Assembly: GCF_030124325.1 (NCBI RefSeq)
Contig: NZ_JASKLR010000015.1
Location: 56,649 to 120,648, forward strand
DNA length: 64,000 nucleotides
Reading direction: 5' to 3'
Origin: Sinorhizobium sp. 8-89
Lineage (GTDB): Bacteria; Pseudomonadota; Alphaproteobacteria; Rhizobiales; Rhizobiaceae
The notes under the pieces were generated by a model. It was not told where the DNA came from. It did not search any database and was given only the letters and a program-made list of their open reading frames with translations. Positions 1 through 8,668 of this stretch are shown here, piece after piece (the first letter of the stretch is position 1; each line of letters opens with the position of its first letter). The position numbers and the translations under genes are program-made.

Positions 1-1
1 T

Positions 2-3000
2 GGCCATAAGCTGCGGGGCCAAGCGGGGCATGCAACATTCCTGCAAAAAGCCGCAGCCGAGTTCACGCGTCGATTTGTCCCACGATGGGGACAAGATGCC
101 CGCGCCTGGTCCTGGCAGTATGCCACGACGTGCAACGCATTGAGTCGGGAGGCTGGAGGTCAGGCAGGCATGGAAGCTTGCAAGGCTATGGCAGCTCAGG
201 TGTCGATGTTTGACCACGCGCTAAACGGAGTCGAGAACAAGGCGCTTTCGCTCTTCGTATTGTCGTTCAGTCGACATCCCCGGGTGAAGGAATGCCGCAA
301 CGGAATGATTAGCGTTGCCGAATTTATTCGTAATCAAAGGGAAGTGCTTCGGGAACTCAACGGTCAAAGTCTGGCCCTGCTGGTCAACGGTTTCAGCAAG
401 TGGCCGGAACAGCAGAACGCTCGTGAGGCTACAGTAGCAATTGCCGTCGAGATCCGTCATCATGCCGACCGGCTCTCCGGTTTTGATCCACAGAATTTGG
501 CAAACTTGGTGAACGGCTTCAGCAAATGGCCGGAGGACTGCCGTGCCGCCATAAATGCGATCGCTTGTGAGATCCGTCATCGCGCCGGCCGCCCCGACCA
601 GCTTTCGGACCACACTTCCCAGCATTTGGCCAATCTGGTGAACGGTTTCAGCAAATGGCCCGAACAAGCGGGCTGCGGCGAAGCCATCGTCGCGATCGCC
701 GGTGAAGTCCTTCGCCGGCCAGAAGGACTGGCTGACTTCAGCTCGCAGCATCTGGCGAACCTGGTGAACGGCTTCAGCAAATGGCCACAAGAGGAGGACA
801 CTCGCCGCGCCTCGATCGCGATTGTCGGTGAGGTGCTTCGCCGCGCCGACCGCATCGCTGATTTTACCCCGCAGGGACTGGCGACCTTGATGAACGGCTT
901 CAGCAAATGGCCGGAAATGGGGGACTGTTGCCGTGCTGCGGTCGCGATAGCCACAGAGGTTATTCGCCGCGCCGATCGTGGCGCCTTGAAAAACGCTTTT
1001 AATCCGCAGCACCTGGCAAACCTGGTGAACGGCTTCAGCAAATGGCCGCAAACGTGGGATTGTGGCCGTGCCGTAGCCGTGATGGCCACAGAGGTTATTC
1101 GCCGCACCGATTGTGGCGCCTCGATGAATGATTTTAGTGCGCAAGACCTTGCGAGCCTCATGAATGGTTTCAGCAAATGGCCACAAACAGTAGAATGTCA
1201 CCGCGCTGCAGCTGCAATCGCCAAGGAGCTCACCGGCCGACGAGGCCGACTGTCTCAGTTCAGTCCCCAGGGGCTCGCGATCCTGGTGAACGGCTTCAGC
1301 AAGTGGCCCGACAGCTGCCGCGGTGGTATCGTCAGCATCGCCACCGAAGTCTCTCACCGTGCCGACCGGCTCTCTGGGTTTGATCCGCAGGGCCTTGCAA
1401 ACCTCGCGAATGGTTTCAGCAAATGGCCTGACGAGACGTGCTGTGGCGAAGCCCTCCTTGTGATCGCTGACGAGATTTTTCGCCGCGCCGAGCAGCTCAC
1501 TGGGTTTGATCAGCAGGGGCTGGCGAACCTCGCGAACGGTTTCAGCAAATGGCCCGAACAAGCGGGCTGCGGCGAAGCCATCGTCGCGATCGCCGGTGAA
1601 GTCCTTCGCCGGCCAGAAGGACTGGCTGACTTCAGCTCGCAGCATCTGGCGAACCTGGTGAACGGCTTCAGCAAATGGCCACAAGAGGAGGACACTCGCC
1701 GCGCCTCGATCGCGATTGTCGGTGAGGTGCTTCGCCGCGCCGACCGCATCGCTGATTTTACTCCGCAGCACCTGGCGAACCTGGTGAACGGCTTCAGCAA
1801 ATGGCCGGAGGAAGCGGCGTGCCACCAGGCGATAGTGGAAATTGCGCGCCAACTCGGCGCCGGAGGCCAGCGATTCGGGGCCTTCACCACTCCTCAGCTC
1901 TGCGTTATTGCCAATGTTCTGGCGCGACATATCACGAAGGGGGAGGACTTCGGAGAGATTGCTGAGACCGGTCTGGTGAAGGATCGGTTACACCAGCTAG
2001 CCCACTACCTTCAGTATGCCGATGATAGACTGGGGCAGGCAGACGCTCTCAGCGTCGCCACCCTGTTGAAGGCGCTTGCCAAGGCCCAGCTATTTGATGA
2101 CCTGAGTTTCCTAGCGCGAGCAGGGCTAGAGCGGCTCACCGTGCTGCTCCGTGCCGCTGATTTTGTCATCAACAATAACCTCGAAACCATGGGTAATCTT
2201 TGCGCCGCTTTGTTGCCGCTGGCGCGCAGCCCGCAGAAGCAACTGCACTGGCACCGGAGGCAGGCTCTAAACTTGCTGAACGACATTCAGCCGGTCGTCG
2301 AGCAAAAGATCGAGGCCCATCTCAGAGCAAGTAATGCCGAGCGCATCCGTGGACCGGCCTCCAGTCGTTGTCCCGCCTTGTCGATCTATCAAGTACTCAA
2401 AGTCCGTGTGAGCCTGGAGGCATTATACCGGCGACCGCATGTCGAAGGCGTGAAGTCCGATTTGCGGTTGAGGCAGCAAGAGCTGCGGCGCAAGACCAAG
2501 GAGATCCTAGTCAGCACGCGGGACCTCATCGAAGGCGATCTTTCCAACATGAGCTGGAACGTGATCGCGGAAATCGAAGCGGAGAGCCCAGTCGATGCGC
2601 TGGACACCTTCATGGCGCGGAACGCGGCGGTAGTCCAGGCCCAACATCCCGCGTCGGTCTTCGATGTCCATCAGGTGCTTCGAGCCATGGACCACGAGCC
2701 CAGACCGCCCGAAGGTGAGGCGGGACTCATGCGGTTGCCGGTGGTAGACATGCAGGGCCGGCGAATAGCCACAGAACCGGAGATACGCTATTCGATTTTT
2801 CATCGCCTGACCTCGGGCGCTTTGCCAGTGGTTGCGGTGCAGCTACCGGGAAAGCCGAGCGCCTTCATGCTGGCACGTACGCTCACCGTCGAGGGTGTGC
2901 CGTACCGCATGGATCTGTTCGGCGGCAGCAAGCTAAAACCGCCAAATCAGACCGTGTCGCAGGTCGCCGCCCGCCCTCCGGGTGCGGCGGCAGCCACGCC

Positions 3001-6000
3001 CGGCGGGGGAAAGTTGCTGGCGATTCCGTACGCCGAAACCGCACCGGGCACGGCGTTCGAGCAGCTATCGCGCGCTTGGGCCCCCTTCAAAGAGGCATAT
3101 TACTACACGCAGCGCCGGGGCTTTGCGGCGCCTCCGGCAATCAACGGCCTGGGACCTCACGACTACGCGCTGGAAGGCGCCTTCAAACTGTCGCTGCTGC
3201 CGGACCGCCGGGCCATCGAGGCGCACCCCTTCAGGTTGACCGGCCCGCAAGGCTCGATTGCCTTGCGACCGCATGACGGCTGCGGCTTCATCAAGGCTTC
3301 CCTGGCCGAGCGTATGCAGGCTGTTCGCCGGGCCGGTCCACAGCAAGGTCCTGACCGGCTGCCTGCCTTTGGTGAGCGAAGGAGATCCTCCATTCCTGCA
3401 TCGGCGCTGCAACATTATCCGCGCAGCGAACTGGTGGCCGATGAGGTGCGAAAGACGGCCACCAAGTGGCTCGAGAGCAGACAAGGGCGCGAGTTGACGT
3501 CCGAAGAGCTGTTTCGCACCGTAACGGCCGGACACATCGACGGTCCCGGCGCAGTTGCCGTACCGTCCAGTGATAACTGCCTCCATGTGCCGACGCTCAA
3601 AAGCGAGACGTTGACCGGGACGAGCGGTGTGCTGATCGGGCGAGCCCCCTATGACAAGCCCAACCTGCGCCCGTTCGCGGCCGAGCAAGTCAGGTCGGCG
3701 GTCGATCGCGACCCGACCGCCCTGTTTCTCGATAGCTGCACGGCCATCCAATACAGCTTTAATGTCGCCGAGAAGTCGGGACAGGAGCTGACTGCCGACG
3801 ATCCGATATTTTTTGCCAAAGGCATTCTGATCGTGGTCCCAGATAAGATGTGGCCGGCCGAGTTCGCCGAGCGGGGGCTGGTGATGTCTGCGGAAGACGT
3901 CAAGTGCCATTCGAACTGGACGCAGAGCAAGGACCGCGTCAAGGTGGACACACCGGTCGACTGCGTCGGCATCCTGCAGGCGACCGAGGTGTTCGCTCCG
4001 GGGTCTTTGGTTGCTGTCCCGACCGGCGAACAGAATAAGCTTGATGGTGACTTTGACGGGGATACCGTCGTTATCGTCGGGGACCGGCCACAGCTCTATG
4101 AGCATGTGCGTGCCTTCGATCAAAAGGAGCAAGCTCGCGGACGTCGCTCACTCAAGCCGCCCAAGTCGCATAGCCCGGCGATCGCGGCGGATGGCTACCA
4201 ATTCAGTCGTGGCCGCCAGATCCTCTCCGCCACGCAGAACACCCTGGAAACCTATAGCTGCCTGCAGCGAAGCTTTCTGGCTCAATCCCATGAAGGACGC
4301 CGTTGGTTTGCCGAGCGTGCAATCTTCGGCACATATGAGGGCATTCACCACGAGCTCGGGCGAGAGATCGGTCGGCTGTTGGGTCAGGAACAAGTAAGTA
4401 GCGGGGACATCCTCAACACGATCGCGAGAGCTAGGGACGAGGTTGAGGTCGCCAAAAATCCGGTCGCCCGCGAATTGGCCGAGTTGCTCGTCGCCGACCT
4501 CATGGCATGGGCAGCGAGGCCTGACCCGCAGCTCCAGCCCGACACAGTAGGCGTGAGCGGCGCAAAGCTCACTGTGAGCCCACCGTTCTGCGAGCTTTTC
4601 CCGGAGCTGGCGGAGACCTATACGGCAACTCCTCAGCCGCGAGACCGCGTCCAGCTCTTGCTCGACCATTATCCTGCGCGCATTCATCCCCGCCCGGATG
4701 GCTACAATCCCGACGACCTCGTACAAAGTGCAAACAACCTCCTGAGCCTCGGCATCAAGGTCGCCACCGACGCATATAAATCCGACACTGGCGCCCGTCT
4801 CTTCATGAGGAAGAGCGGGACACTTATGCAGTTGCTTTCACAGGCGCCGGGGCTGAGATCCGTCCCCTACGTCAAGAACATGGCGGCGCACCTCAAACAC
4901 GGAACGCTCCGTGTCGATTCGGCCTTGGAAGACCTGAAGAACAATCCCACGCTGGCAGCTTCAGTCATGGAAGCCTCGCTCAAACTCGCAACAGAGGAGG
5001 GGATTCTGCCCCCACCCTCTGGCCGCCGGTCTGCCCTCGAGGATTCCGCCATGATGATCACGCTCAGCCGCGAGGAGGCCTTAGAGCGCGCCACGATTGA
5101 AGTTACCCGCGCTCAGGCCGAAGAAAGCAAAATCACCGAGGCGGCACTTAGGGTTGCCACAAGCCTGAGGACAGCGGACATCCAGGTGAATATGCCTCAT
5201 CTGGAGCACCGCTTGCGATCGAAAGCCTCCATGACTGACCAACTCACAGGGATGAGCATCAGGCCATGCGACTCGCAGCTCATCAAAAACGCCGTACGCC
5301 ATGTCTTCGAAGTCCCTGACAAGGATTTTACGCGCGCCTTCAAGAAAGCCATGCTTGCCTTCGACGAGCTGGGCTATGCCGAGATCAGCACGACCAATTG
5401 GTTCAGAGTACGGACCCCGACTTTCATCGGCATCAAGACCGTGCTCACCACGCCGGACAAATATCGCTTCGAGGTGGAGTTCCATACGCCAGGAAGCTAT
5501 CGGGCCAAGCTTTTGAACCACGACGCCTACAAGAAGCAGGACGGGCTGCGGCAAGAAGCGGGCGCAGATGCTTTGCGGCGGGCGGAGGAACTCGCGCAGC
5601 ATACTAGAAAGGTCTGCAGCAACGTCGCGATTCCCGATGACGCCGTGGGCATACCTCATTGGGGAATAGAAAAGATTCGCGGGGGAAGTGCCGCTATGGC
5701 ACTTGAATTGCAAGCTGTCGCACAGCCAAGCATGCCTCAAATCGCCAGGTCCACGGAGGCAAGGGAGATTGTCGCGGCCATCGGCATGCGGCCGATCGTG
5801 CTCATCGGCATGCCATGCGCCGGTAAATCCACCATTGGCGAAGCCTTTGCGAAGCGGCTCAGGCTGCCCTTCGTCGATACAGACCAAAAAATCAAGGAAA
5901 AAACCGGTAAAAAGATATCCCAGATATTCGAGGTCGATGGCGAGGAGTATTTCAGGAAGTTGGAGGCGGATGTGATCGCTGATTTGCTCAAGACAGGGCC

Positions 6001-6364
6001 TGTGGTGATCGCGACCGGTGGCGGCGCGATCCTGCATGAGCAGAGCCGGCGCCTCATCGGCAAGAAAGCGCTTTCGATCTGGCTTAATACCGGGCTCGAA
6101 GTGATCGAGAAGCGCCTCAAGCATGATACGAGCCGCCCGCTGATGCAAGGTACCAATCGGAAGCAGAAGATTGCCCAACTATTCAGAGAGCGGAGGCCGT
6201 TTTATGAACAAGCCGACTTCACATTCGCCCCGTCCCACAAACGAGATAAAAAGAACGCGGATCTATGCTTGACGGCGCTGCACGCTCATATTCACGGCGA
6301 GGCGGTCGCCGCGGAGCAACCTTCCAGCACGACCGGTGTCAGGCACAACATAGTCTTTCCTTGA
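2..6364 (+). CDS. SKWP-repeat type III effector with polymerase-like, Rel-like and shikimate kinase regions (5' partial)
   Basis: The frame is open from base 2, so the true start lies left of the window; the TTG at 140 is only the first start codon visible, and residue numbers here count from it (2074 aa). Order of parts: one degenerate and twelve canonical SKWP units of about 42 residues (about 77-585); a large central region (about 880-1640) with HDGCG (1045-1049), AKG (K1227), DGDFDGD (1302-1308) and TDAYK (D1544); a segment about 1680-1830 with FHTPGS (F1781) like RelA/SpoT synthetase folds; and a shikimate kinase (about 1882-2045) with the P-loop around K1896, DTD, GGGA, RPLM and RRPFY, apparently complete. 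SKWP proteins are plant-targeted type III effectors of Ralstonia (RipS) and Xanthomonas (XopAD); a Mesorhizobium loti secreted protein with 40-45 residue repeats and a shikimate-kinase-like tail has been reported. No signal peptide can be judged. The stop is TGA at 6362. Confidence 0.88.
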   Translation, partial: GHKLRGQAGHATFLQKAAAEFTRRFVPRWGQDARAWSWQYATTCNALSREAGGQAGMEACKAMAAQVSMFDHALNGVENKALSLFVLSFSRHPRVKECRNGMISVAEFIRNQREVLRELNGQSLALLVNGFSKWPEQQNAREATVAIAVEIRHHADRLSGFDPQNLANLVNGFSKWPEDCRAAINAIACEIRHRAGRPDQLSDHTSQHLANLVNGFSKWPEQAGCGEAIVAIAGEVLRRPEGLADFSSQHLANLVNGFSKWPQEEDTRRASIAIVGEVLRRADRIADFTPQGLATLMNGFSKWPEMGDCCRAAVAIATEVIRRADRGALKNAFNPQHLANLVNGFSKWPQTWDCGRAVAVMATEVIRRTDCGASMNDFSAQDLASLMNGFSKWPQTVECHRAAAAIAKELTGRRGRLSQFSPQGLAILVNGFSKWPDSCRGGIVSIATEVSHRADRLSGFDPQGLANLANGFSKWPDETCCGEALLVIADEIFRRAEQLTGFDQQGLANLANGFSKWPEQAGCGEAIVAIAGEVLRRPEGLADFSSQHLANLVNGFSKWPQEEDTRRASIAIVGEVLRRADRIADFTPQHLANLVNGFSKWPEEAACHQAIVEIARQLGAGGQRFGAFTTPQLCVIANVLARHITKGEDFGEIAETGLVKDRLHQLAHYLQYADDRLGQADALSVATLLKALAKAQLFDDLSFLARAGLERLTVLLRAADFVINNNLETMGNLCAALLPLARSPQKQLHWHRRQALNLLNDIQPVVEQKIEAHLRASNAERIRGPASSRCPALSIYQVLKVRVSLEALYRRPHVEGVKSDLRLRQQELRRKTKEILVSTRDLIEGDLSNMSWNVIAEIEAESPVDALDTFMARNAAVVQAQHPASVFDVHQVLRAMDHEPRPPEGEAGLMRLPVVDMQGRRIATEPEIRYSIFHRLTSGALPVVAVQLPGKPSAFMLARTLTVEGVPYRMDLFGGSKLKPPNQTVSQVAARPPGAAAATPGGGKLLAIPYAETAPGTAFEQLSRAWAPFKEAYYYTQRRGFAAPPAINGLGPHDYALEGAFKLSLLPDRRAIEAHPFRLTGPQGSIALRPHDGCGFIKASLAERMQAVRRAGPQQGPDRLPAFGERRRSSIPASALQHYPRSELVADEVRKTATKWLESRQGRELTSEELFRTVTAGHIDGPGAVAVPSSDNCLHVPTLKSETLTGTSGVLIGRAPYDKPNLRPFAAEQVRSAVDRDPTALFLDSCTAIQYSFNVAEKSGQELTADDPIFFAKGILIVVPDKMWPAEFAERGLVMSAEDVKCHSNWTQSKDRVKVDTPVDCVGILQATEVFAPGSLVAVPTGEQNKLDGDFDGDTVVIVGDRPQLYEHVRAFDQKEQARGRRSLKPPKSHSPAIAADGYQFSRGRQILSATQNTLETYSCLQRSFLAQSHEGRRWFAERAIFGTYEGIHHELGREIGRLLGQEQVSSGDILNTIARARDEVEVAKNPVARELAELLVADLMAWAARPDPQLQPDTVGVSGAKLTVSPPFCELFPELAETYTATPQPRDRVQLLLDHYPARIHPRPDGYNPDDLVQSANNLLSLGIKVATDAYKSDTGARLFMRKSGTLMQLLSQAPGLRSVPYVKNMAAHLKHGTLRVDSALEDLKNNPTLAASVMEASLKLATEEGILPPPSGRRSALEDSAMMITLSREEALERATIEVTRAQAEESKITEAALRVATSLRTADIQVNMPHLEHRLRSKASMTDQLTGMSIRPCDSQLIKNAVRHVFEVPDKDFTRAFKKAMLAFDELGYAEISTTNWFRVRTPTFIGIKTVLTTPDKYRFEVEFHTPGSYRAKLLNHDAYKKQDGLRQEAGADALRRAEELAQHTRKVCSNVAIPDDAVGIPHWGIEKIRGGSAAMALELQAVAQPSMPQIARSTEAREIVAAIGMRPIVLIGMPCAGKSTIGEAFAKRLRLPFVDTDQKIKEKTGKKISQIFEVDGEEYFRKLEADVIADLLKTGPVVIATGGGAILHEQSRRLIGKKALSIWLNTGLEVIEKRLKHDTSRPLMQGTNRKQKIAQLFRERRPFYEQADFTFAPSHKRDKKNADLCLTALHAHIHGEAVAAEQPSSTTGVRHNIVFP
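640..867 (+). repeat. Perfect 228-bp direct repeat, copy 1 (SKWP units 3-4)
   Basis: Bases 640-867 are identical, base for base, to 1534-1761 (offset 894 bp, 298 codons). They encode two SKWP units. The other units differ at many silent sites, so this pair was copied recently by duplication or gene conversion. Confidence 0.95.
1534..1761 (+). repeat. Perfect 228-bp direct repeat, copy 2 (SKWP units 10-11)
   Basis: This is the second copy of the 640-867 sequence. Identity breaks at the next base pair (C/T at 868 versus 1762). It is a ready substrate for homologous recombination that would delete or add 298 codons in frame. Confidence 0.95.
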
Positions 6365-6576
6365 TCGCGCCCCTCGATGAAAACTGCAGTCAGTACGGAT
6401 CCATTTGCAATAAGGAAGGACCCGCGGAGCTCCCGCTAATAGCCGCTGAGGCGGGGGTTCTTGAAACTCAGGGACGAGATCGGAAATCATCGTCGCCTGC
6501 ATTCGATCAATCGCGACACGCTGGCTGATCCCGGCGCTCAGCGTTCCCCTCGACGCATGCAGACATCACGGTCAGG

Positions 6577-7008
6577 GTGATTTATGCCTCGGCCGCCCAG
6601 CGCTTGCGCGAAACCAGCTGTGACGTTTTGGTGACCCTCGGCGCCGACACCTCGTACGGAATTCTATGCACGCGGCTCTTTTCCCGGGTCAACAAACCGG
6701 TCGCGAGCCCATGCTCTATCGAGAGTAAAGGTGAGCTTGCGAATGTTGAGCAGATCGCGGAAGCGGACCTTCTGCACGACGAGGCGACTGCTCATTGGCA
6801 GCAGTGGTTCACGAAGGCAGGCGTATCATCGTCTGGAGCGCCAAGAGGTCCGGTGTTTCAGGACTTCAATCTGCTTGCGACCGCCGCCATCGCCGGCCAT
6901 GGCGTCGCGCTTTGCCCGATTGAGGTATGGAAGGCGGGAAATCACGAACGGCGATTTGGTCGTAGTCTCCGACAATCTCGGTTCTCGAAGAGGAAAGCGA
7001 TCTTTTGA
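6577..7008 (+). pseudogene. LysR-type (GcvA-like) regulator remnant, C-terminal part
   Basis: The frame reads as the effector-binding half of a GcvA-type LysR regulator: LHDEAT, then WQQWFTKAG, FQDFNLLATAAIAG and HGVALCPIEV. The N-terminal helix-turn-helix half is absent, and after PIEV (about 6925) the match continues in another frame (EITNGDLVVVSDNLG), so there is a frameshift as well. It is a dead fragment of a gene normally about 300 codons long. The 212 bp between the effector stop and this fragment show no gene. Confidence 0.7.
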
Positions 7009-7073
7009 TCAGCAAGGCGTCCCGTCAGAAGGCAGTGGCTGCCTTCTGATGGGTGGTTCCGGGATGTCGTTGA

Positions 7074-7352
7074 TCCGGCAGAAGGCCAAGAGCACCTGCG
7101 CTCACGCGCCCCTTCCATCCGTGGCGCGGCCAGCGCTTCGTGCTATCGACACGCAAGCAGAACTGGGGCGAGGACCGCGTGATGTTCTACGACGCGGATG
7201 GGCGGCTTCGCTCGCTGCTTGCGTCATGGACGGACGTCGACGATCCCGATGTTTTCATTCAGGTCGCGGCCGGTAGGTCGTTCGTGCGTCCAGATGATCT
7301 GGCAACCCTGGCGGCATTGATCGAGCAAATCGAGCGCAGCCGTGGCGGCTGA
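7074..7352 (+). CDS. DUF5372-like small protein of rhizobial mobile elements (no clear start)
   Basis: The frame opens after a stop at 7071 and reads LTRPFHPWRGQRFVL, then STRKQNWGEDRV, MFYDADG and ASWTDVDDPDVF. The HPFHPWRGxxF opening is typical of a small protein found beside serine recombinases in rhizobial mobile elements. No good start codon or ribosome site precedes the conserved part; the GTG at 7140 lies inside the motif. It is likely a leftover of a recombinase cassette whose recombinase is gone. Function is unknown. Confidence 0.55.
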   Translation, partial: SGRRPRAPALTRPFHPWRGQRFVLSTRKQNWGEDRVMFYDADGRLRSLLASWTDVDDPDVFIQVAAGRSFVRPDDLATLAALIEQIERSRGG

Positions 7353-7694
7353 ATGCGTGTCGGGCAAATTATGCCGCCTATGTAAATCCAATTATGCCGC
7401 GATATGCGAGTGTTGATATTACCCCATGTTTCTGGACCACGGGATGCTAGAATTTGGGGCCTCGTTCAGGAGGCGGGCTGGTTGCCTGCCAGGTTCGTTG
7501 AGGAGATCGGCACGTCATTGCCGATCGCACCACGGCTCGGATTAAGTCATGGAAATTCAATTTGAGGCGAAGCGCACGAGAATGCATCCTCTATGTCGAT
7601 GCGTTCTATAAAAACAATCAATTACTCAAATTGCCCAAAAAGGAATATGACTGAGTCCCGTGGCATAGCGGGCTGTTTCATAAGGAGGTTCGCG
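7353..7694. other. Gene-free stretch with a short direct repeat
   Basis: No coding potential was recognised. AATTATGCCGC occurs twice, near 7369 and 7390, and could be the scar of a site-specific recombinase or insertion element. The end of the stretch holds a strong AGGAGG (7683-7688) that belongs to the RTX gene remnant. Confidence 0.4.
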
Positions 7695-8375
7695 ATGGGA
7701 AAGAAAATTCTGGGCGACCAGGGTAGCAACGGTTCCTTTGACAGCAATGGTGATGATATGATCCTCGATCCCACAGGAAATGACTGGATCGACGGTCGTG
7801 CCGGCAACGACTCCATCTCGGCCGGCGAGGGCAATGACCATGTCTTTGGCGACGAGGGTAACGACTACCTCTACGGCGGCCTCGGCGACGACACTGTCTT
7901 CGCGGGCGACGGTAGGGACTCTTTGACTGGAGGTGCCAGCCACGACACCTTTGTGTTCCAGTTCCACGACCCGCTTCCCGGGTCGACCGAGACTTTGGGC
8001 CGAACGTGGACCACACCGTGGATTTTGACCCAGCTCAAGATACTTTCGCCTTCGATGCGGCAGCGATGGTCTTGGAGCGAATTTCGTTAATCATGCGACG
8101 CGTGGCAATCAGGTGGACACCTTCTACAGCGGCCCCGCCAATGGCGCGAACGGCGAGCGCGCCGTAGTGATCACTGATCACAGTTTCGCCGATGGCTCGG
8201 CCGCAGCCAGGAGTATCTCGGGGGAGGCTGCAGGCGATATCACCATGACCGCGGAGTTGGGTTATGTTACCTCCGATAACCACGTGGACGACTTCGCGCA
8301 TCTGGGCAACGCGCACAGTTTGCTACTCGGCCGGCTTGGGCTTGACCGCGTCGGATTTCATGTTCTGCTGATTCG
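7695..8375 (+). pseudogene. RTX calcium-binding protein, broken by several frameshifts
   Basis: The ATG at 7695 follows AAGGAGG (7682-7688) at ideal spacing. The first 90 codons contain hemolysin-type nonapeptides (GRAGND, GEGNDHVFGDEGND, GGLGDDTVFAGDGRD, GGASHDTFVF). The match then continues in a second frame (NVDHTVDFDPAQDTFAFD, about 7990-8065), a third (NFVNHATRGNQVDTFYSG, then VVITDHSFADG and YVTSDNHVDDFAHLGN, about 8070-8315) and again another near the end (GLTASDFMF). At least three frameshifts are needed. The intact family is secreted by type I systems and binds calcium through GGxGxD turns; this copy is inactive unless the sequence has errors. Confidence 0.8.
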
Positions 8376-8668
8376 GAAAACGATGCGGAGCCGCGTCACG
8401 CTCGCAAGCGCAGCGCTTTCCCTTTACGCTCACTGTCGTGACCGCTGGGCACCCCGGGAGCAGGCGCATTGTTGTTCAGCATGATGAAGCTCTGTACATC
8501 GCGTCGACTGCCGACTGAACCCTAATCGAGCCCAGTTCAAGACAAAGCATTGCCCGGCTGTTTCACAGTTCGTACGAGAAGCTGCACGAATAAGTCGTCA
8601 TAAAGAACGCCACTCGTCAGTCCTCCGTCGGCAATAATTTTTGTTCCGAAAATGGAGAGACCCGCAAA

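Larger units (their letters stand above)
368..1894 (+). repeat. Array of 12 SKWP protein repeats (about 42 codons each)
   Basis: Twelve in-frame units share the core LANLVNGFSKWP, followed by an AI-rich helix and a [R/H]RAxR-type segment ending in FxPQ. A degenerate unit with SFSRHP precedes them and a decayed LCVIANVLARH unit follows. This is the helical repeat of the Ralstonia SKWP effector family, probably an alpha-solenoid for target binding. The repeat coding bias also opens long antisense frames, which are artefacts. Confidence 0.9.

Noticed and set aside
368..1894. CRISPR-like array
   Set aside because: The repeats are in-frame protein repeats of about 126 bp with coding variation, not short identical repeats with unique spacers.
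221..1930. A 569-codon open frame on the minus strand inside the SKWP repeats
   Set aside because: It mirrors the repeat periodicity of the real gene (WPFAEAVHQ is the antisense of the SKWP core), has no ribosome site or family match, and arises from codon bias.
3065..4132. A 355-codon minus-strand frame in the effector core
   Set aside because: Arginine/histidine-rich antisense shadow of the plus-strand gene; the plus strand carries the conserved motifs.
6265..6528. Small plus-strand frame overlapping the effector stop
   Set aside because: Begins inside the effector gene in another frame and shows no protein family or ribosome site.
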